DNA of 64,000 nt from Agrobacterium cavarae (GCF_004310285.1 NZ_SISF01000032.1:434001-498000), one strand, 5' to 3'; positions 41,417 to 49,909 are shown, counted from the first letter of the stretch. Program-made: numbers and translations. The notes: generated from the letters alone by a model not told the origin.

Positions 41417-41661
41417 AGGATCTTCCTTTCTGCCTTGCTCGCCCGCCGCATGGAAATGACGGAAAGTGCCTCCGAACCGACCGGGCGGAACACTACGGCG
41501 ATAATGGTTACGCCATCCAATTCGCCAATCGCTAGGAAGCGCCCTTCCTTGGCGTCCTTAACCGCTGCGGATGCGAAAAATTCAAGAGACAAGGCCGCAA
41601 AGTCCAGACCGTGCTTGGTCAGGTTGGTCTGTCGTTTCGGTTCGTCCCAAATGATTTTCAT
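41413..41661 (-). CDS. brnT: BrnT-type ribonuclease toxin
   Basis: An 82-residue toxin starting MKIIWDEPKRQTNLTKHGLD. The WDxxK-x-N-x-x-KHGxxF start, the later GRFLAIGELDGVTIIAVVF and the end RRASKAERKIL are typical of the BrnT family, RelE-like RNases. It is the first gene of a two-gene leftward operon with brnA. The unit may stabilise the prophage or restrain host growth under stress; that is inference. Confidence 0.9.
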   Translation of the reverse strand: MKIIWDEPKRQTNLTKHGLDFAALSLEFFASAAVKDAKEGRFLAIGELDGVTIIAVVFRPVGSEALSVISMRRASKAERKIL

Positions 41662-41844
41662 ATATTGTATGTACGATAAATAGCCGGAAGGCGCAAGTCT
41701 TTTTTGTACGCACAGAAAATAAATTAGTCGCCTCAAAAAATCAACGGTTATGGGTCAGTTTTCTCGGTCCGATCAGCAAAACGCATTTCGACCGACTCAG
41801 TTTTTCTTCTATGCGATCGAACCGAAGTGCTCAGGAAGGGTTAG

Positions 41845-41973
41845 ATGAGGGCATTCGTTAACACGGTCGTTGACATCGGTCGTTTAGATGATAATCATTG
41901 TGCCCATAGCGCGCGTTGGCATTTCGAATGTGGTTCGCGCGATGTGATGCGATGGCAGGGGGAAGTCATGTAA
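41845..41973 (+). CDS. Possible small ORF (42 aa)
   Basis: The frame MRAFVNTVVDIGRLDDNHCA, then HSARWHFECGSRDVMRWQGE, ends at TAA 41973. An AGGAAGG is placed five bases before the ATG, which is the main argument for it. The rest of the 41662-42020 gap shows only the brnT upstream region and a terminator. It could be a chance frame. Confidence 0.25.
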   Translation: MRAFVNTVVDIGRLDDNHCAHSARWHFECGSRDVMRWQGEVM

Positions 41974-42020
41974 TCGCTTTTATCGTAGTCTTGCGGCGCT
42001 GGTCGCAACAGAAGAATTTA

Positions 42021-42049
42021 AAAAGGCCGCTTATGCGGCCTTTTTCTTT
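42021..42049. terminator. Bidirectional terminator
   Basis: AAAAAGGCCGC and GCGGCCTTTTT pair with a TTAT loop. A-runs and T-runs on both sides let it stop transcription from either direction. It lies directly behind the STAND-type gene on the minus strand. Confidence 0.85.
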
Positions 42050-44416
42050 TCATGCTTCTAGAGCGACATGCATCGCAGGATTAATAGCGTATAGCCCGGT
42101 GCTACCATCCAGCGTTGTCTCAGCAAATATCCTCTTGATGTTGTAATCGTAGTCATAAATGAATTTGTCGCGCCCATCACTCTTTACGACGCCTAGCACG
42201 CCATACCAAACCATCAGTCTAAATGCCTCGTCAAGATTGGCGTCGGCTATACCGTTGGAGGAAAACCGGGACAGTACATCCGCCTTCGTTATCCTGCTTT
42301 CAGTTCCAATGAGAGAGTAGAGAATGTCTGCCGACAGGCCTGATGCGTCTCGGATTTCATAACCAAACTCAGAAATGAGATAGTTAGAGTGCTGCCGGAC
42401 AGCGTCGACAATATCTACTTCTTGAACGATGGTGTTCCCGCGATTAATTGCGTTTGCAATAGCGTTTTCGACGATTGTGATCAAAAATCTGGGTCTCATC
42501 AGGCAATGGTCGATGCAATATTCAAAAGAGTCCTTTGCGCCAACCGTGGGCGTAAAGTACTCAAGCCATAGCTGTGTGAAGTTCGCAGAATCTTTCTTTG
42601 CCGAGGACTGCAGCCGTTTGTGAATGACCTGCCTAAGCTTACCTCTGTCGTTCCAGTCGATCCGGATCTGTCCGGCTTTACCGCGATCGGGAGTCTGCTC
42701 AACAAGCAGTTCATAGATATCGTTACGCAGAAAGACCGTACTTGTGAAATTACGGTCCGCCGCATCAAGGTCCCTCCTAATCTTGTCCAGACTTTCGATC
42801 ATTAATCTGACCAGCCGGACGTCGATCTCCTCCACACCGTTAGTGGGCCAGCCCTTGTCAATGTTGTCGAATAGCAAGAGCAGTTGGGTCCGTTCATTCG
42901 ATAGCTGAACGACCATATTTTTGATTTTGGTAATCCCGCCCCTGAAGACGATGTTAGTCAGTTTTTCAGGTGACAACGGTTGTTTAGCGGCCTTGGTCGA
43001 AGTGATCTCATTGATGATGGATTTGCTTAAGCGATTGATACGAGCGGTGAAGTCGCCGCTATCGAACACGCCAAACTCTTTTAAGATATTATCTATCTCT
43101 TCAAGAGCAAACAATGCTTTGCCATCAAATTTTGAGCGATAGACGTAGTCTTTCCTGATCGTGAAAAGCATTTCAGACAGAAAGACAAAGTACCAAAAAG
43201 CGGCCAGGGTATGATCGAACACGCCCAAATCAACCAGCTTTAGAAGCTCTTGCCTAAACAAAGTTAGCTGATGCGACTCTGGCTTCAAGTCAGTAACTTG
43301 AGCGTTGTTACGGTTGCGGACAGCATCTCTCACCATGAAGAAAATAGCTGTTTTACCAGACCCTTTTCGGCCAGATACAACTGTCGCTTCCCCACGTAAG
43401 GTTCTCACGAACTCAGCTGTCTCAACAAAGTAGTTGTCCAGGGAGCGAAATTCGTTTTCAGCAGCAGACGCACCGAGATACAGCGTTTGTAGTTTAGTCC
43501 GAGACCCTTTACGCGCTTTCTTCTCTTCTTGCAGAGATCTTAGGGCAGTGCCGCAAAACTCTGATAGCCGCTCGCCAATCTCAAATTCGCTCGCTAATGT
43601 TTCAACGAACTCTCGGTAGTCGACAGGCACCGGGTTGTTTGACACAGCTTGTTGTAGAAGGAGCGTGTGCTTACCCATCCCATGGCTCATCCCAGCCAAA
43701 AACGCCGCTCTGAGATTATGTCGATCCGCATCCTCGATCGAACTGGAGAGAAGAGGGATGACAACCCCTGCGGACGCGCTCACCTCGCCGATTGTATGGA
43801 TGGTTGAAAAGCGATACGTCTCGACCGGATCGAAGCTCCGATAAAACACTTTTGTCTCTTTTATTGCAGAGACCACGGCGTTACGGAAATCTGTTTTTTT
43901 AGATGTATCTAGTAGGAACAGCGGTTGCGAAGTGTTGCGAGACTTCCCATAGAGCTCCAACAGGTTGGTCGTCGACAAATCTTTGAACGTCTCGAGCAAT
44001 TGCTCGGCGTTCTCATAACTCTTATAGCCAATTGTGTCGAAGAAACCCTCAGACTGCACATTCTTTGATGCGCCTGCAAATGACGAGTTCAACACAGGCG
44101 CCACAGCTTTCCCTAGGCCTATGGCGAAGCCAATCTCGTAGTACACATTGTAATTGGGAAACGTAATGTCCGCTATCAAGACGTCTGCGGACACGATGTT
44201 CTTGCGCACCTCGTCCGATATATTCGCCCCAAAAATATCCATTTGAGGCCACTGAACAATTTCAGCGGTGGTTACCGCAGCGCGCGATCGGTCACACGCG
44301 TTTTTTATTGTATTGTATAATTCAATGGGCTGTGAGGGGAACGCGAAGAAAGCTTTACGGAATGCCAATTTGTCCCCCACCTTATTGCCGCTGAAGCGGT
44401 CAGAATTAGGAAACAC
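42050..44416 (-). CDS. TIR-like/nucleoside-deoxyribosyltransferase-like domain fused to a STAND-type P-loop ATPase; candidate defence protein
   Basis: A 788-residue multidomain protein. Residues 20-115 form a Rossmann-like TIR/NDT-type domain: SADVLIADITFPNYNVYYEI followed by GFAIGLGKAVAPVL, with a possible NAD-cleaving glutamate in YYEIG. Residues 175-265 look like a second, degenerate copy (ASAGVVIPLLSSSIEDADRH) without that Glu. A P-loop domain follows: Walker A VVSGRKGSGKTAIFF near residue 348 and Walker B LLLLFDNIDKGWP near 512. A winged-helix part near 700-770 ends the protein. The P-loop part resembles the Sll1717 group of ATPases. This sensor-effector plan, and the place at the accessory end of a prophage, suggest abortive-infection immunity. 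The GTG start has a weak ribosome binding site. Confidence 0.72.
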   Translation of the reverse strand: MFPNSDRFSGNKVGDKLAFRKAFFAFPSQPIELYNTIKNACDRSRAAVTTAEIVQWPQMDIFGANISDEVRKNIVSADVLIADITFPNYNVYYEIGFAIGLGKAVAPVLNSSFAGASKNVQSEGFFDTIGYKSYENAEQLLETFKDLSTTNLLELYGKSRNTSQPLFLLDTSKKTDFRNAVVSAIKETKVFYRSFDPVETYRFSTIHTIGEVSASAGVVIPLLSSSIEDADRHNLRAAFLAGMSHGMGKHTLLLQQAVSNNPVPVDYREFVETLASEFEIGERLSEFCGTALRSLQEEKKARKGSRTKLQTLYLGASAAENEFRSLDNYFVETAEFVRTLRGEATVVSGRKGSGKTAIFFMVRDAVRNRNNAQVTDLKPESHQLTLFRQELLKLVDLGVFDHTLAAFWYFVFLSEMLFTIRKDYVYRSKFDGKALFALEEIDNILKEFGVFDSGDFTARINRLSKSIINEITSTKAAKQPLSPEKLTNIVFRGGITKIKNMVVQLSNERTQLLLLFDNIDKGWPTNGVEEIDVRLVRLMIESLDKIRRDLDAADRNFTSTVFLRNDIYELLVEQTPDRGKAGQIRIDWNDRGKLRQVIHKRLQSSAKKDSANFTQLWLEYFTPTVGAKDSFEYCIDHCLMRPRFLITIVENAIANAINRGNTIVQEVDIVDAVRQHSNYLISEFGYEIRDASGLSADILYSLIGTESRITKADVLSRFSSNGIADANLDEAFRLMVWYGVLGVVKSDGRDKFIYDYDYNIKRIFAETTLDGSTGLYAINPAMHVALEA

Positions 44417-44490
44417 TTACTAAAGATTTGGGCAACTGCATAGATGTCGGTATCACCAGAAGTTGCTACGTCAAAAAAAGGTTGTGAACC

Positions 44491-44820
44491 TCATCGATGA
44501 GCACCTAGCGGTGAAAGATACCAGCCTCCAACTGGCGCGGAAGTCATGAATTTTTCAGCGCGCCGATCCAAAACCCCGATGGCCTTTTCTTTTGCTTCAG
44601 GCGCAGTCTTCGCGATGACAGTTACTTTCCAGCGGCCACACTGAAAACGATACTGCCTGCCGCGTCTGTCCGGTATCTGCTTGGGCAGAGCTTTCGTCAT
44701 CACTCGACATCCAGCCACAAACGCCATGCGCGCAGTTTGCTCGTCGAGCGCAGCTCTGCTTTGCTCTCCGATGCTGCTCCACCACATGTCAAAGCGCGCA
44801 AAAAGATCTTGCTTGGGCAT
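44491..44820 (-). CDS. Small accessory protein, unknown function
   Basis: A 109-residue protein starting MPKQDLFARFDMWWSSIGEQ, then SRAALDEQTARMAFVAGCRV. The early FDxWW...DE-TAR-A pattern is shared by small phage proteins of unknown role. The C-terminal half is basic beta-rich (RRGRQYRFQCGRWKVTVIAK). It is coupled to the gene before it as TGATG and is the last of a three-gene leftward group. Confidence 0.6.
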   Translation of the reverse strand: MPKQDLFARFDMWWSSIGEQSRAALDEQTARMAFVAGCRVMTKALPKQIPDRRGRQYRFQCGRWKVTVIAKTAPEAKEKAIGVLDRRAEKFMTSAPVGGWYLSPLGAHR

Positions 44821-45044
44821 CACTGCCGGTCCTCATTCGGCGCCCATCCTCTGGTGTATCCAGCACTCATAGCGGCAGACGCTAAAGCCAGCTGCTCCCT
44901 CAAGTGCCGCACATCTTCCATCAATGTTTCAATCGCAGCTCGGTGGTCGCCATCGTGCCAAGCGACAAGATGAGCGACTGGGTCAGCTTCGGGTTGTTTC
45001 TGTGTAGGCCGCAAGTTTCCGATCTCCCGTCTAAGAGCAATCAA
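44820..45044 (-). CDS. Small accessory protein, unknown function
   Basis: A 74-residue mostly helical protein: HDGDHRAAIETLMEDVRHLR, then EQLALASAAMSAGYTRGW. The only in-frame start near the N-terminus is TTG 45044, so the start is uncertain. Its stop overlaps the next start. No family recognised. Confidence 0.5.
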   Translation of the reverse strand: MIALRREIGNLRPTQKQPEADPVAHLVAWHDGDHRAAIETLMEDVRHLREQLALASAAMSAGYTRGWAPNEDRQ

Positions 45045-45074
45045 AATGAAATAGTGGTAATTTCGATTTGCGCG

Positions 45075-45314
45075 TCAGTCAGGCATTAGGTCGGCGATCT
45101 GCCCGTGCGAGACCAAAAGTCGAGGGCTTGCCATGTCTCCGCTTTCCTCATCCACAGTGACGGCATACGCCGCTACACCGATGTACCGGGGAGCCATAGC
45201 TGCGGCAATCTTTTCAGCGGAAGCCGCGTTTGATGCTTGACGAATATCGCCGGGCACAATTCCAGCGCGGTTCTTTTTGAATTGGACGACGATGATTTTT
45301 TCAGCGGCTGACAT
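45075..45314 (-). CDS. Small accessory protein at the right end of the prophage
   Basis: A 79-residue protein starting MSAAEKIIVVQFKKNRAGIV. Helix and strand alternate, and a GAGAG lies upstream of the ATG. It is first in the leftward group leading into the STAND-type gene. No family recognised. Confidence 0.55.
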   Translation of the reverse strand: MSAAEKIIVVQFKKNRAGIVPGDIRQASNAASAEKIAAAMAPRYIGVAAYAVTVDEESGDMASPRLLVSHGQIADLMPD

Positions 45315-45399
45315 TTCATGCTCTCTCGTTTGTTCTATAAATGTTCTCCTTTTATGAAAGAGTCAAGTGTCAGGCAAATTCCGGCAGCACCGAAAAAGT

Positions 45400-45410
45400 G
45401 TGGGACAATT
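45400..45410. promoter_or_regulatory. Candidate integrase arm-type site (right)
   Basis: GTGGGACAATT, identical to 542-552, lies 85 bases before the attR core. The rest of the 45315-45494 gap shows no convincing gene. In attP the two copies would stand on either side of the core. Confidence 0.45.
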
Positions 45411-45494
45411 CAGAAAAAAGCTATAATGATTTCAGCGCTTGATTTCTTGCCCCACAAAATTGTAAGTCGTTGACGCAGCTAAGTTCAGGGACTT

Positions 45495-45509
45495 CGGCAA
45501 GGGGCACCA
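45495..45509 (+). repeat. attR core (15-bp direct repeat)
   Basis: CGGCAAGGGGCACCA duplicates the tRNA-Leu 3' end at 452-466. Bases on either side differ from the left copy, which fixes the repeat length at 15. To the right the sequence returns to host DNA; the 134 bases up to the glycosyltransferase gene contain no recognised feature. Confidence 0.9.
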
Positions 45510-45643
45510 ATAATCTTCTCTTAGCTATCACAGCTTGGTCTTCTCCAAAGCTTTGGTATCTGCTTAGTGTAAGGGCGGAGCGATTCCGAGCGAGGAATTG
45601 ATATCCTGTATAGGAGTCGCAGTCGGTTTCGAAGGACTTATGA

Positions 45644-46477
45644 ATGGCCACACTCAGCATCGGACTGCCTATCTACAATGGTGCAGCCCACGTTAGAAAC
45701 TGTTTGGATTCGGTTCTTAATCAAACCTTCCAGGATTTTGAAATCTTCATTTCTGACAATGCCTCTACCGACGGCACCCAGCAAATATGTGAAGAGTTTA
45801 CGCGTAAAGACAGTCGCATCAAGTATGTGAGGCAAACAGAAAATATTGGGGCTCCCGGAAATTTTCGTTTCGTTTTTGAGCAGACATCTTCCCCGCTTTT
45901 CAAGTGGATGGCACATGACGATTGGATCGATCCTGATTGGCTATCTAAACTCGTGCCGCTTGCGCTTGAACAACGCGCCATAGTGTTCGGTCACCTGCAG
46001 ATGGCGACCTATGATGGCGTGGATATGGCCCATCAGGCGAACTGCAGGAAGATGGAATATAAGGGACATGCGCTCAGGCGGCAGATCACATATGCCATCG
46101 AGCCAGCGAACCTCGGAAAAGCCAATATAATTTACGGAGTGTTCCCTCGGGACGCGATAACCGAACGTAGTTTTGAAATATTTTCAGGATTTGGTGCTCC
46201 TGGCGACGTCATGATGCTCACGGATTGTCTTCGCCAGTTTCCCATTCTTTTCGCCGGGCCAACACGGCTTTACAAACGAGCCGCACAACCCCGCGCTCCT
46301 GGCGCCATTAAAGAGAAGCGGCCTTCAGTCTTTGAGCGCACCATGGTCAGTCAATTCATGACGCTTGAGCCGCCCTCTTTCCGAATAGCATTTTTGGCTT
46401 GTTACCCGGTAGCAGTAGCTAGAATGAAGTTCGAGAGAAAAATACGCAGAATCTTGTCGCGACGTTTTGAAAGTTGA
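45644..46477 (+). CDS. Family 2 glycosyltransferase
   Basis: A 277-residue GT-A enzyme. The N-terminus LSIGLPIYNGAAHVRNCLDS, then VLNQTFQDFEIFISDNASTD, is the nucleotide-sugar site; the metal-binding acidic motif is in LFKWMAHDDWIDPDWL. The last 80 residues are basic and may touch the membrane. It should add a sugar during surface polysaccharide synthesis. It faces the sugar-nucleotide operon on the other strand and is the first host gene right of the prophage. Confidence 0.85.
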   Translation: MATLSIGLPIYNGAAHVRNCLDSVLNQTFQDFEIFISDNASTDGTQQICEEFTRKDSRIKYVRQTENIGAPGNFRFVFEQTSSPLFKWMAHDDWIDPDWLSKLVPLALEQRAIVFGHLQMATYDGVDMAHQANCRKMEYKGHALRRQITYAIEPANLGKANIIYGVFPRDAITERSFEIFSGFGAPGDVMMLTDCLRQFPILFAGPTRLYKRAAQPRAPGAIKEKRPSVFERTMVSQFMTLEPPSFRIAFLACYPVAVARMKFERKIRRILSRRFES

Positions 46478-46552
46478 GCCAATTAGCGTCAGCATGACGC
46501 ACTGAAAAGGCGACACATCGGCCGCCTCTTCAATATCACCACAGGAAGAGCC

Positions 46553-47329
46553 CTAAGCGCGCTTGAGGAAGCCGTCAGGCGCGACGGTGATAAGCAACTT
46601 ACCTTCGACCTCTTTGTCGACCTGAAAATCCGGATGTCGGCTCAAATAGTCGGCGACGGCGCTCTTCGGACTATCCCCAGGGTTCCACGGTCGATCCTTG
46701 AAGAAGTCTTTCGGAAGATCCTCTACGAACGTGTCGAACACGACGCAATAACAACCAGAAGTAACCAAAGGAGCGTAGGCCTCCAATTCTGCCAAGACAT
46801 GGTCATGCGTATGCATGGAATCGAGGCACACCATCACACGACCATAGGAAGCCGCAGCGTCAGAGACCACTTCAACGATATCTTTCGCAACTGATGATCC
46901 CTGAAGCATTTGAATGCGACTGGCCATGGGATGCCGCTCGATCGCATCCCGATTGTGGGGCCGGATGTCGATATCCACGCCAATGACCTTACGCTTTGAC
47001 TCAGCAGGATTGATCGAGGTTCCCGCTTCTATAGCTTCGCACATATCGAGTAACGCCAGCATAGAAGCGCTCAAGATAAGCGAACCACCATGCGCGATGC
47101 CGGTCTCGATAATAAGATCCGGCTTAGTCGACCAGATTATCTCCTGCATCGCCTGTATGTCTTGCGGATACTGAATGATTGGTCGGCCGAGCCAGTCGAA
47201 ATTATAGACATACCGCTTAGCCATCGACGATTCTCGCCAAGCATAGCTCAGCGACTGAAACTCGGCATCGTTTCGGTAGCCGTCGACGGTCGCTTTACGT
47301 TCTTCTTCAAATAGATCTATGGCATTCAT
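46553..47329 (-). CDS. CmcI/cephalosporin-hydroxylase-type methyltransferase
   Basis: A 258-residue protein of the CmcI family, mostly SAM-dependent O-methyltransferases of sugars. The SAM site is in PDLIIETGIAHGGSLILSAS and IGVDIDIRPHNRDAI; a metal/catalytic acidic region is in VMVCLDSMHTHDHVLAEL. ATG 47329 follows an AAGGA. It ends the leftward operon. Likely job: O-methylation of the deoxy sugar made by the upstream genes. Confidence 0.82.
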   Translation of the reverse strand: MNAIDLFEEERKATVDGYRNDAEFQSLSYAWRESSMAKRYVYNFDWLGRPIIQYPQDIQAMQEIIWSTKPDLIIETGIAHGGSLILSASMLALLDMCEAIEAGTSINPAESKRKVIGVDIDIRPHNRDAIERHPMASRIQMLQGSSVAKDIVEVVSDAAASYGRVMVCLDSMHTHDHVLAELEAYAPLVTSGCYCVVFDTFVEDLPKDFFKDRPWNPGDSPKSAVADYLSRHPDFQVDKEVEGKLLITVAPDGFLKRA

Positions 47330-47343
47330 TGCGCACGGGTCCT

Positions 47344-48156
47344 TCAATTATCAGTGTTAACTTGCCGATTGAGAATAGCTGGTAGGTGGTTGAGTACTGA
47401 TGAGGGCTTGATTCCAAATTCGCTGGCTATTCTCTTGACCGAAATTAAAGGGAACGTGACCTGCGGAGCTTCCTCATTCACTGCAACGGTGCATCCACTT
47501 ATAGCCGAAATCGCATCGACCCACGATTGATGAGGAAGATTGACACCACTAGCTACGTTGTAAATTGAATGTTTGCCTTCCACAGCGATCCGTGTGAGCA
47601 CCTCGACGACGTCCTCTATCCAGACGTAATCTTTTGAGGACGCTAAATCAGTTCTCAATTGGATGTGACCGCGTCTTGCCTCGCGGCATAGGTCCCCAAC
47701 GAACGTGTCTGCGTCAAGCTCATGCAAACCGATGACATTCGACAACCGCGCCACGCGTACAGCGGCCAATCCAGAAGAAAGGCAGATCGCTTCGCCAGCC
47801 AACTTCGATATATTGTAAAGGTCCGATGGATCCGCGCTGCTAACAGGCAAGCAAGCGTCTTCGTCGCCTCGGCCAGACTTAGCGTATACCCGCGTTGATG
47901 AAAGGTATAGAAGCGACTGGAACTTGGCATCACGCAGTATCTGATTTAACAGCGAAACATGTGCCTCGATTGTATCAAACGGACGTGTTCGAAAATCAGA
48001 CGTCAGGCCGATTGCGTAGATACAGTGGCCTAGGTCGTTCCGTCGTTCGTTTAGATTTTGACGTGAAACAGCGTCAACCTTGTGCCCCTTCGACTTAAGG
48101 TAGCTGATGAGGCTGGCGCCAATGAATCCAGATGCACCATAAACGGTGAATTTCAT
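47344..48156 (-). CDS. NAD(P)-dependent epimerase/dehydratase (sugar 4-ketoreductase-like)
   Basis: A 270-residue short-chain enzyme. The Rossmann motif is TVYGASGFIGASLISYL, and the catalytic Tyr-x-x-x-Lys is in DLYNISKLAGEA with a Ser-Thr pair in LYLSSTRVYAKSG. It is short for a 4,6-dehydratase, and fits better a 4-ketoreductase that completes the CDP-sugar. The start overlaps the acetyltransferase stop as ATGA. Confidence 0.83.
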   Translation of the reverse strand: MKFTVYGASGFIGASLISYLKSKGHKVDAVSRQNLNERRNDLGHCIYAIGLTSDFRTRPFDTIEAHVSLLNQILRDAKFQSLLYLSSTRVYAKSGRGDEDACLPVSSADPSDLYNISKLAGEAICLSSGLAAVRVARLSNVIGLHELDADTFVGDLCREARRGHIQLRTDLASSKDYVWIEDVVEVLTRIAVEGKHSIYNVASGVNLPHQSWVDAISAISGCTVAVNEEAPQVTFPLISVKRIASEFGIKPSSVLNHLPAILNRQVNTDN

Positions 48157-48641
48157 TTTCGACTGCCAAGTATTTTGAGTGGGTTCCCGCCCATAATCGC
48201 ATAACTCGGAACTTCACCGCGGACAATCGACCCCGCACCAATGATGCAGCCCTCTCGTAAGTATGCACCATCCAGGATGACACTATTCGCTCCAATCCAA
48301 ACGTCATTCTCTACCCTGATGCCGCCTTTGCTCGGAAGAAAGCCTTGCTCTCGAATAAGTCTATCAGGGTCGCGAAAATCATGATTGACCGGAGCCAAGG
48401 TGCAGTTTGCCGCGATTAGAACATTATTTCCTATCGTGATCCCCGAGCCAGAGTATAAGACGCAGCCACTATTAATATAGGAGGACGACCCAATCACCAC
48501 ATCACCGTTGCCACCTGCGGGCTTTATTTTTACAAAGCTATCAACAACGCAGTTTTCACCAATGATAATTCTTGTGCCGCGGGTTGAATCCTCAATATCG
48601 CAGAGATCACTGATTTTGGCTGATGGATGAATTTCAATCAT
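48153..48641 (-). CDS. Left-handed beta-helix acyltransferase
   Basis: A 162-residue protein with hexapeptide repeats throughout (GENCVVDSFVKIKPAGGNGD, then VVIGSSSYINSGCVLYSG). The catalytic histidine is likely in LAPVNHDFRDPDRL. The Trp-Ile-Gly-Ala-Asn segment (DVWIGANSVILDGAYLREGC) is typical. It probably O-acetylates a sugar. It is 50 bases behind the methyltransferase gene. Confidence 0.88.
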   Translation of the reverse strand: MIEIHPSAKISDLCDIEDSTRGTRIIIGENCVVDSFVKIKPAGGNGDVVIGSSSYINSGCVLYSGSGITIGNNVLIAANCTLAPVNHDFRDPDRLIREQGFLPSKGGIRVENDVWIGANSVILDGAYLREGCIIGAGSIVRGEVPSYAIMGGNPLKILGSRK

Positions 48642-48691
48642 GGGGGGAATCCTGCAGCAGCAAAACGAGACACGAAATTCTTAGGTTTAAG

Positions 48692-49909
48692 TTATCGTAA
48701 TGCCAAGTGCGGCACACAGGTGACGAACTTCGTCTCCGTGAGAAAGGCTAGTTGCTGGCCAACCTCTTCGAAGATGTTCCACGGCAGAATAACCACGTAA
48801 TCCGGCCCCCGCTCTTTCATCTCATCTGGATGAACGACAGGAATATGGCTTCCGGGTAGGTACTTATTCTGCTTGGCTGCCGCTGCGTCGCAAACGAAGG
48901 GCAGCAAATCCGGTTTGACGCCTGCAAAATTCAAGAGCGTATTACCTTTCGCCGCGGCACCGTATGCTCCTACAGTCTTGCCATCCTGCTTGGCTTGCAG
49001 CAAGAAGCGCAACACGTCGTTCTTCACGGCCTCAGCTTTCTGCTGGAAGCCAGCATAAACAGTCTTGGCTCTCAGACCCCGAGCCGCTTCTTCATCGATA
49101 ATCTGCTGAACCGATTCTAGGGTAGGTCTCTGATCAGTGTCGTGGCACCCGTAAACTCGCAGGCTGCCGCCATGCGTTGTCAGTTGCTCAACATCGAAAA
49201 CTCTTAGTCCTGCCTGCTCGAAGATTCTCTGCACGGTAAAGAGCGAGAGGTACGAGAAGTGCTCGTGGTAGACGGTATCGAACTGGTTGTGCTCGATCAA
49301 TTCCATAAGATGAGGGAATTCGAGTGTGATCGTTCCTTCGCTTTTGAGGGCCGCCTTGAGGCCTCGCGTAAAATCATTGATGTCCGGAACATGCGCGTAC
49401 ACGTTATTACCGAGAATGAGATCGGCCGTACGACCTTCCGATTCCAGGGACTTCGCCAGTTCCTCCCCAAAAAACTTTCGCAGAACCGGTATTCCCTGGG
49501 CTTCTGCGGCTTCAGCCGTACTGTCTGTCGGCTCAATGCCAAGACAAGGGATGCCGGCGGCGACAAAATTTCGGAGCAGGTAACCGTCATTGGACGCAAC
49601 CTCAATCACCATGCTTTCGTTACTTAGGCCGAGGCGCTTCGTAATCATGTCAGTATATCGAGATGCATGGTCAAGCCAGCTTCTTGATGCGCTTGAAAAG
49701 TAGGCGTAGTCGGAGCTGAAGAAGGTCTCTGCTGAGGCATAATCCTCCGTCTGCACCAACCAGCATTCTTCACACACTTTCAGGCGCAGCGGAAAGTACA
49801 CTTCCGGCTTCGAGAGCGCGTCTTTTGTCAGGTACGCGTTTGATGGCGGGGCAAAGCCAAGATCGAGAAAGTCACAGCGAAGCTCGCTGGCGCAATGGCG
49901 GCACTTCAT
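48692..49909 (-). CDS. NDP-sugar C-methyltransferase (TylC3/NovU type)
   Basis: A 405-residue protein in three parts: an N-terminal zinc-binding domain (MKCRHCASELRCDFLDLGFA, then KVCEECWLVQTEDY), a SAM-binding core (VIEVASNDGYLLRNFVAAGI, TITLEFPHLMELIEHNQFDT, then VYHEHFSYLS), and a C-terminal Rossmann-like domain (TVGAYGAAAKGNTLLNFAGV). These are the parts of sugar C-methyltransferases that act on 4-keto-6-deoxy sugars. Coupled to the epimerase gene by ATGA. Confidence 0.9.
   Translation of the reverse strand: MKCRHCASELRCDFLDLGFAPPSNAYLTKDALSKPEVYFPLRLKVCEECWLVQTEDYASAETFFSSDYAYFSSASRSWLDHASRYTDMITKRLGLSNESMVIEVASNDGYLLRNFVAAGIPCLGIEPTDSTAEAAEAQGIPVLRKFFGEELAKSLESEGRTADLILGNNVYAHVPDINDFTRGLKAALKSEGTITLEFPHLMELIEHNQFDTVYHEHFSYLSLFTVQRIFEQAGLRVFDVEQLTTHGGSLRVYGCHDTDQRPTLESVQQIIDEEAARGLRAKTVYAGFQQKAEAVKNDVLRFLLQAKQDGKTVGAYGAAAKGNTLLNFAGVKPDLLPFVCDAAAAKQNKYLPGSHIPVVHPDEMKERGPDYVVILPWNIFEEVGQQLAFLTETKFVTCVPHLALR

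Larger units (their letters stand above)
452..45509. mobile_element. Complete prophage, chimeric lambda-head/P2-tail temperate myovirus
   Basis: The element spans from attL to attR; excision between the 15-bp cores would release about 45,043 bp. It has every module expected of an inducible phage: integrase and excisionase, CI/Cro switch, replication genes, terminase, portal, protease, capsid, contractile tail, fibres and lysis genes. I found no frameshifted or truncated structural gene. Accessory genes sit at the right end and inside the tail operon. The contractile sheath and tube indicate a myovirus. Intactness is judged only from open frames, not from induction data. Confidence 0.93.

Noticed and set aside
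45421..45660. A 79-residue frame across attR into host DNA
   Set aside because: It would be formed only by integration, has no ribosome binding site, and overlaps the start of the glycosyltransferase gene.
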